Virus record (IMG/VR): IMGVR_UViG_3300021961_000198 | Coordinates: 1-42,903 of that record | Reading direction: 5' to 3' (one strand) | Length of the DNA stretch: 42,903 bases | Source of the DNA: a virus | Shown: positions 40,601 through 42,903 of the stretch, piece by piece | Layout: each line of letters starts with the position of its first letter | Numbering within the stretch: the first letter of the stretch is position 1 | Notes under the pieces: model-generated | Databases searched by the model: none | The model's input: the letters and a program-made list of their open reading frames with translations, nothing else | What the model was told of the DNA's origin: nothing | Made by a program: the position numbers and the translations under genes

Positions 40601-40744
40601 GACCTACTCGAGCGCGGGACCATGAACGACATTCGCTGGATGGCGACGGCAGACAAGCTCTTTGACGACGCCTTGCGCGAGGGCATCCAGAATCGAACCA
40701 AAGCAAAAGCGGCCCGCACGAAGGCCGCGCAGGAGCGTAACTGA
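34688..40744 (+). CDS. giant internal virion/ejection protein, 2018 aa
   Basis: The largest gene, about one seventh of the window. The N-terminus carries three exact FKFTDTSEP units at residues 4-12, 20-28 and 36-44 (period 16). Very long Ala/Arg/Glu-rich helical and coiled-coil regions follow (about 350-1200). Around residues 1390-1420 it contains MNRRWKSAKTVWSPATHARN, a segment found in large phage ejection proteins and polyvalent proteins. Hydrophobic stretches nearby (NVLSSALVFAPMVGMSLWNP) may cross a membrane. It is shorter than, and without visible motifs of, a virion RNA polymerase. Probably delivered into the cell with the DNA. The ribosome site before the ATG is weak. Confidence 0.7.
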   Translation: MPPFKFTDTSEPAPATRSSFKFTDTSEPATPPRPSFKFTDTSEPVAPEPAFRPTPAPAFKPPAAPQPIGERVRERFIGERAASNIGGLDDVLDPTRRAALVNEATDTARAEGIGREMYPGGSIKAGVSTPARPLGRETPGSIDTPEARFALDKFRKEREVASRGGDPDDAFAVPRTLPGGRRLVGEPSVMERVGQVAGLPVTAPLGIASELYRQIKQTVTGEPQAEGFLPSGDDYGTNIGRNVAALPAALGNVAMRKSEEAYKAIDEKGFNRALYEGLGLDRDPVSMPGEASAAKGEGWSESILRGLKRIPSEIGDIATGFTQLGVAGAEALGSLGTPEGNIENVVKQGVEGVKEVGTGAFRSFARTALDPRAEFERGPIGTALNAAMSGQGVRKLTEPLTDASAARTAKMTRELDGLRAETAPAALTRQSLYFDADEAARASARTKDALDAMDARIDVAERAGNAIDDSAYVERADLGKRFAAQEARVRETRRAVEVFDGPSAKTDAAAEGWARAVKAGTNAERGMAEAVAKLEELGVPGRALNEGIAKTMGLERRLSTEAAKRAVAETAARVPSYVATLGLTGATDLLSHGIKRLGVKFPELRWWLNPRNEQVGEIVGALEREGMGRKTKREQQLSEALANVPDEARPTVRRFLQAEHSPLEGGYWMPGNDRSRQMFEFKSWDQSGKPARPGGKARQQSAFTRTEYGEMMRAKKLAEAKALREMAGDLEQGAPAVKAFDNLADSALDVARAEAAARLDDINARIDQSVGARAERGAAAVSKAEDATIRAQGADFALGAAKVREAELAQGLGGRADNRPMGADAFQAEQARILDLSASLRATREAATKQAKAEVRQGLSAQAGEAIGGALDARTAKVGEMKGVFADALKIAREEAQAAINATPRGGKTATRETWDKAIGAERRAEDLKQARTQGAEDLRTQLSIKAARAAESRAWAAWQDSLTRSERAQAAADGAKLRGEVADLKATQAAKQAAATAWDNARRSTYRAEVAARSRLEDLARIEEAANAAIRRETGLGPSDAMRMGASVPRLPRGAEGPMMPRSQSAGPVLDRNASQSRESLVGMMEESALLSAKVRELDALADLRRQGRTVPNATDLAAMAADFRRQSIGADEWVAKMDGEQRVVNRYGRGLAELSRAATEDAKALGMFENAEQIRQLYWPQVMDRAIRDGTIADPLQAMGKSDRKKLNPYLEGSRLRANALRREGVPMTRREAEYGLSTDLAEEAMAGLMGFIDDVETYKLYDRIDKSGVPLDEAAFLQKRALAVAEHNARVSAKYRGNPAKIAAEAIDPVNPRGDIPGMDDWIMVPDEARFPENVRKAAGMTDDAGSPGLKKYGALGGKYIPADLFFDMVNKRAALEEASSAISQMNRRWKSAKTVWSPATHARNVLSSALVFAPMVGMSLWNPRNLGYYSDALSDLARGKKSDVYRMAERDGVFQGTFGRSELGRDYLASQLEGAFQNTTEPMARLFEMVGEAGQAAKGAVDDIKSGAFQRERQTRAKLRDVEGQDQWVRMRQGAPEPKSFAPSRRAWAAAKASGSALTRLPGMVYGAQDDLFRLAYYRKMIDQAARAEGVSPTLVSQEARSSAAMKAREAFIDYENVPGFAQVLRSPMAPVTREGKSRAGGRAAFYLAGQPFVAFSARAIPRMQRWLAEDPLRAQLWMQTSDYLSDVNLARSGMTSEEVEAAKGGVRGTSPSSMTAMGEIVPGMGKDAEGRIELLNTGYLSPVSQYSGGKTTRYDSDSAQLWDFMGEVLNIDINPLVRPAAEQLGIVPTFTGQPLVRRGMTSEEETAARLSHLIQSYLPPITPSLSDMAGEGSIGSGPMDRTRIKGGSQYERIAASAAGVPDYQGRERPLSGAVRDVFLGTRGQSVDIDDALVNQTEQVEGKRRDVARSAQEATGILVPMSQMRPPQLRAFATEYRKRLTPLLAVYAEAVEPYPPSRLVRGIKKNLDLLERGTMNDIRWMATADKLFDDALREGIQNRTKAKAARTKAAQERN

Positions 40745-41712
40745 TGAGCACCCTACAGCCCTTAATCCCCACCTACGGCGACAAGCGGACAGAACTCGTC
40801 AAGGTCTACCAACGCTGGCTCAACGAGCAAGGCGCGAAGCTCACCGTGGACGGCAAGTACGGCCCCGGCACGCGCGCTGCCGTTGAGAAGTACGGCTACC
40901 CCCTGCCCCGACGAGTGCCGCCCCTGTGCGCGTGGACCTCTCGTGAGTGGTCGTGGTGGAACACGACGGACGGCGCGGCCAAGGAGGTCGAGGAGCTGTA
41001 TCAGAAGACTGGCTTCCGGCCTGCGAGGTTGGGGCTGTTTCTCAACTCGCACTCCGATGGGCCAGTGTTCAAGCCCTTCGGCAGCATGGCGCATCTCAAA
41101 GGCGTCATTAGCGAACTCAAGGCGGCGGGCGTCGGTGTGGACCTGACTGCGTGGATTTGGCCGTCAACCAAGTACCTCGATGGGCTCCTTGCCTACGTCC
41201 TGCCCATCCTGAAGGCGTTTCCCGACGTCAAGTTGGACCTCGATACCGAGATGGCCTGGGCCAGCGGTGGCCGTGGCGCAGCCGGCGAGCGGGCTCACGT
41301 CGTGGGTCGGCTTTACGATGCGGTGCCCCCGAAGCGAGTCAGCATCAACGACTACGCCTATCTTCAAGGCGTGACCGAGCAACTCCTTGTGTGCGGCGTC
41401 CAGCTGCGCCCGCAAGCGTACTCTGTCGGGGAGAGTAACGGACTGAAGGCGCAGCCGGATAACATCCTCTGGCCTGGCGAAACGCAATCGGTCGCGATGA
41501 CCGAGAAAAACTGGGGCGAGTTTACTGAAGGCCGTCGTCTTGGCGTGGGTCTCGCAGCCTACGACCCCATTGACGGCATGCCCAAGAAAACGCAGATCAA
41601 CGAACAGGTCGCGGCGGCACTCTGGTTTGAGCCTGAGCAACTCTGGTTCTGGCAGATGAAGTCGATTGACGTGAATTACGGGCGCGCGCTTGCGGCCCTT
41701 CAAGGAGCCTAA
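40744..41712 (+). CDS. endolysin-like protein with peptidoglycan-binding domain
   Basis: 322 residues, coupled to the giant gene (TGATG). Residues about 11-48 (GDKRTELVKVYQRWLNEQGA, then LTVDGKYGPGTRAAVEKYG) form a PG_binding_1-type domain; the G-x-x-G-P-x-T turn is diagnostic. The rest reads as an alpha/beta barrel: LGLFLNSHSDG, VGVDLTAWIWPSTKY, VKLDLDTEMAWASG, RVSINDYAYLQG and QLWFWQMKSIDVNYG. The acidic strand ends (DLDTE) suggest a glycoside-hydrolase-like active site. It most likely degrades peptidoglycan at lysis or entry. The N-terminal binding domain is secure, the catalytic class is inferred. Confidence 0.75.
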   Translation: MSTLQPLIPTYGDKRTELVKVYQRWLNEQGAKLTVDGKYGPGTRAAVEKYGYPLPRRVPPLCAWTSREWSWWNTTDGAAKEVEELYQKTGFRPARLGLFLNSHSDGPVFKPFGSMAHLKGVISELKAAGVGVDLTAWIWPSTKYLDGLLAYVLPILKAFPDVKLDLDTEMAWASGGRGAAGERAHVVGRLYDAVPPKRVSINDYAYLQGVTEQLLVCGVQLRPQAYSVGESNGLKAQPDNILWPGETQSVAMTEKNWGEFTEGRRLGVGLAAYDPIDGMPKKTQINEQVAAALWFEPEQLWFWQMKSIDVNYGRALAALQGA

Positions 41713-41714
41713 CG

Positions 41715-42239
41715 ATGAGCCAGCAGCGCGGTGTGTTTGGTACGACCTACGAGATGACGTTCGACGCGGGACAGGACGCAATCATCCGGGGCACGGCCTA
41801 CGAGATTTCAACGCGGGCGACGCTTGCAACGTCGGCTGACATTCTAGAGATCGGGTTCACGATCCCGGCATCAGTGGCGGCGTTCGCTGTTATTGAGGCG
41901 ACTGCTTCGACCATCGCTACTTTGACCATTGCAGAAGGGGTGACGTCGCTAGTGATTGCGGCGGGCGCGGTGGCCGTGGCGTACAACCAAAACCGCAACT
42001 TGGCGCTGACCTCCGAAATTACGCCAAAGTTTACGGGCACGACGGGCGCGGCGTTTACTTACTCGGGCGGCACTGTGATATCGACACGACAACTCGGGGC
42101 AAACAGCCCTGGCGGTAACGCGCATGTGCTTTCTGGCATCGTGCTCAAGTCGGGAGTGTCCACGGTGATTCGGCTCGCATCCGGCGCGAACACTTGCAAC
42201 GCGGGGTTAGTCCTTCGCTGGTGCGAAGACCCGCGCTAA
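41715..42239 (+). CDS. hypothetical beta-rich protein, 174 aa
   Basis: AAGGAG lies 7 bases before the ATG. The protein is strand-rich with Thr/Ala/Val/Ile and few charges (ADILEIGFTIPASVAAFAVI, ATIATLTIAEGVTSLVIAAG, GTVISTRQLGANSPGGNAHV), ending in a Cys-containing strand (NTCNAGLVLRWCEDPR). Composition is like phage surface or decoration proteins, although it sits between the endolysin-like gene and the small membrane-protein gene. No membrane helix, no known motif. A head-fibre or tail decoration role is as likely as a lysis one. Confidence 0.58.
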   Translation: MSQQRGVFGTTYEMTFDAGQDAIIRGTAYEISTRATLATSADILEIGFTIPASVAAFAVIEATASTIATLTIAEGVTSLVIAAGAVAVAYNQNRNLALTSEITPKFTGTTGAAFTYSGGTVISTRQLGANSPGGNAHVLSGIVLKSGVSTVIRLASGANTCNAGLVLRWCEDPR

Positions 42240-42412
42240 AACTCCATCCGGCTGAGCAAGACAGCGCAGGCTGACACCCGCGAAACGCTTGGGCAAAACA
42301 GCAGGTTTCGCTACAGTGCGTAACATGGCCGTCGCGGCCTACAGTTTACGGCCTGAGTGATGCTCAGGAAGCTGTGGCTTGCGACCCGACGTGCTCGGAG
42401 AGGTGGTGATGG
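42240..42412. other. intergenic region before the last genes
   Basis: No convincing gene. A possible promoter TTGGGC-N17-TACAGT precedes an 11-codon ATG frame that is probably spurious. CCTGAG (42352-42357) and CTCAGG (42363-42368) form a 6-bp hairpin with loop TGATG shortly before the ribosome site of the 42413 gene. Confidence 0.35.
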
Positions 42413-42655
42413 ATGCTCTCAAACTTGAAGATGACGGTGGGCGTTGCTGCGTCGTCGGCAGTCCTGATTATCGGCACGGTTTGGACTCTTCGGGGCGACC
42501 TTGTGACACAAGCCCAGCTCGCGGCGGCGGTCGCGGGAATGGACGCCAAACTCGGCCCCATCGCGGGACAAGTCGAGAAGGTGGCCGACCGGGTTGGGCA
42601 CGTCGATACGCGGCTGTCGCGGCTCGAAGGGCGCATGGACTCCTCGCCACGCTGA
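42413..42655 (+). CDS. small membrane/coiled-coil protein (holin- or i-spanin-like)
   Basis: 80 residues. LKMTVGVAASSAVLIIGTVW (residues about 5-24) is one transmembrane segment. A periplasmic-type coiled coil follows (LVTQAQLAAAVAGMDAKLGP, then EKVADRVGHVDTRLSRLEGR). One N-terminal membrane helix plus coiled coil is the architecture of an i-spanin and also of some class III or N-out holins. It lies after the endolysin-like gene and overlaps or abuts an edge ORF with lipoprotein-like sequence. The ribosome site AGGTGG is present. The exact lysis role is not determinable. Confidence 0.6.
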   Translation: MLSNLKMTVGVAASSAVLIIGTVWTLRGDLVTQAQLAAAVAGMDAKLGPIAGQVEKVADRVGHVDTRLSRLEGRMDSSPR

Positions 42656-42657
42656 CA

Positions 42658-42903
42658 GTGCTTGGGTGCGAGAACAGGAGTGGTGATGCGGCGTGCGCGA
42701 GCGACGCCCCGACGCCAAATCTGGACCGCATCAACGCCGCGATAGAGCGACTCGACGAGGACACCGCCTCGATGCTGGCGCGGGTCCACAACCTTGAATC
42801 AGAGTTACAAGGTGAGGCCATACACGCCGCCGTAACGTTCATCGGCGAGGATGGGTGGGCGCTTGCGGTCGTGAGTGAGACGGGCCAAGCGGTGCATGAG
42901 TGG
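42658..42903 (+). CDS. edge-truncated coiled-coil ORF, possible o-spanin-like
   Basis: An open frame of 82 codons to the right edge. From the GTG at 42658 it reads VLGCENRSGDAACASDAPTP, a coiled-coil helix (NLDRINAAIERLDEDTASML) and a strand-rich end (HAAVTFIGEDGWALAVVSET). The same frame is open upstream and encodes GLLATLTVLGC just before, a lipobox-like sequence, but no ATG lies there (only a TTG at 42481). The start is therefore uncertain: GTG 42658 would lack the signal. If it is a lipoprotein, it would pair with the 42413 protein as a spanin. The window ends inside the gene. Confidence 0.45.
   Translation, partial: MLGCENRSGDAACASDAPTPNLDRINAAIERLDEDTASMLARVHNLESELQGEAIHAAVTFIGEDGWALAVVSETGQAVHEW

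Noticed and set aside
34688-40744. Giant protein as an N4-type virion RNA polymerase
   Set aside because: No polymerase motifs visible, shorter than that family, and dominated by coiled coil.
42328-42360. 11-codon ATG frame before the lysis-region genes
   Set aside because: No ribosome site and composition reflects GGCC repeats.
1-42903. Terminal redundancy suggested by AACAGGAG at 1-8 and again near 42673
   Set aside because: The match stops after eight bases; no longer direct repeat links the two ends.
3-42903. Circular genome by joining the window ends
   Set aside because: The join would leave the minus-strand transglycosylase reading antisense through the right-edge ORF with non-family sequence, so an incomplete contig is more likely.
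1-42903. tRNA genes, CRISPR arrays, insertion sequences
   Set aside because: I found no T-loop GTTCGA-type cloverleaf, no regularly spaced long repeats and no transposase-like reading frame.

Overview
The window is a GC-rich, densely coded segment of a tailed dsDNA phage, almost certainly a podovirus-like phage (short tail). It has terminase, portal, scaffold and capsid genes, then adaptor and tail-hub genes, a beta-helix spike-like protein, three very large candidate internal/ejection proteins and a lysis region. I see no tape measure, tail sheath, major tail tube, integrase, DNA polymerase or RNA polymerase gene. The host is not identifiable from sequence; a murein lytic transglycosylase and a possible lipoprotein gene next to a membrane/coiled-coil gene suggest a Gram-negative host. 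Both ends cut through open reading frames, so the contig is incomplete or cut at an arbitrary point.

Layout. (1) About 1-6910, minus strand: a tightly coupled operon (repeated ATGA or TGATG overlaps) with an unknown cysteine-containing protein, a helical protein, a small membrane protein, a DNA methyltransferase, an SNF2-like helicase, a winged-helix-like protein, a Cys/acidic small protein, a RuvC-like resolvase, SSB, unknowns, a possible phosphoribosyltransferase-fold protein and a truncated lytic transglycosylase. (2) 6911-7046: divergent promoter region. (3) 7047-12369, plus strand: small regulators, an XF1762-family protein, two small HTH proteins and a 939-residue primase-helicase; one small minus-strand gene (8542-8829) ends in a clamp-binding-like QLPLF. 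(4) 12370-12698: non-coding region with eight TTGACGGA-type iterons, the candidate replication origin. (5) 12699-15732: a run of very small genes. Five are headed by a near-identical hairpin plus Shine-Dalgarno leader, and three intercistronic gaps carry a second conserved hairpin; an intrinsic terminator closes the run. (6) 15787-16426: a duplicated TTGCAA operator-like array, a lone minus-strand gene, and a palindrome GTCTCA-N3-TGAGAC. (7) 16427-41712: the late operon for packaging, head, tail and ejection, with the same palindrome again before the scaffold/capsid genes. (8) 40744-42903: lysis region with a peptidoglycan-binding hydrolase-like protein, a small membrane/coiled-coil protein and an edge-truncated ORF.

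Working model (inference): replication uses the phage primase-helicase and SSB at the iteron region and borrows the host polymerase. The accessory genes around 14-15.7 kb form a modular cassette array with repeated start-associated RNA elements. A phage regulator, perhaps the lone minus-strand gene, may control the late operon through the GTCTCA palindromes.
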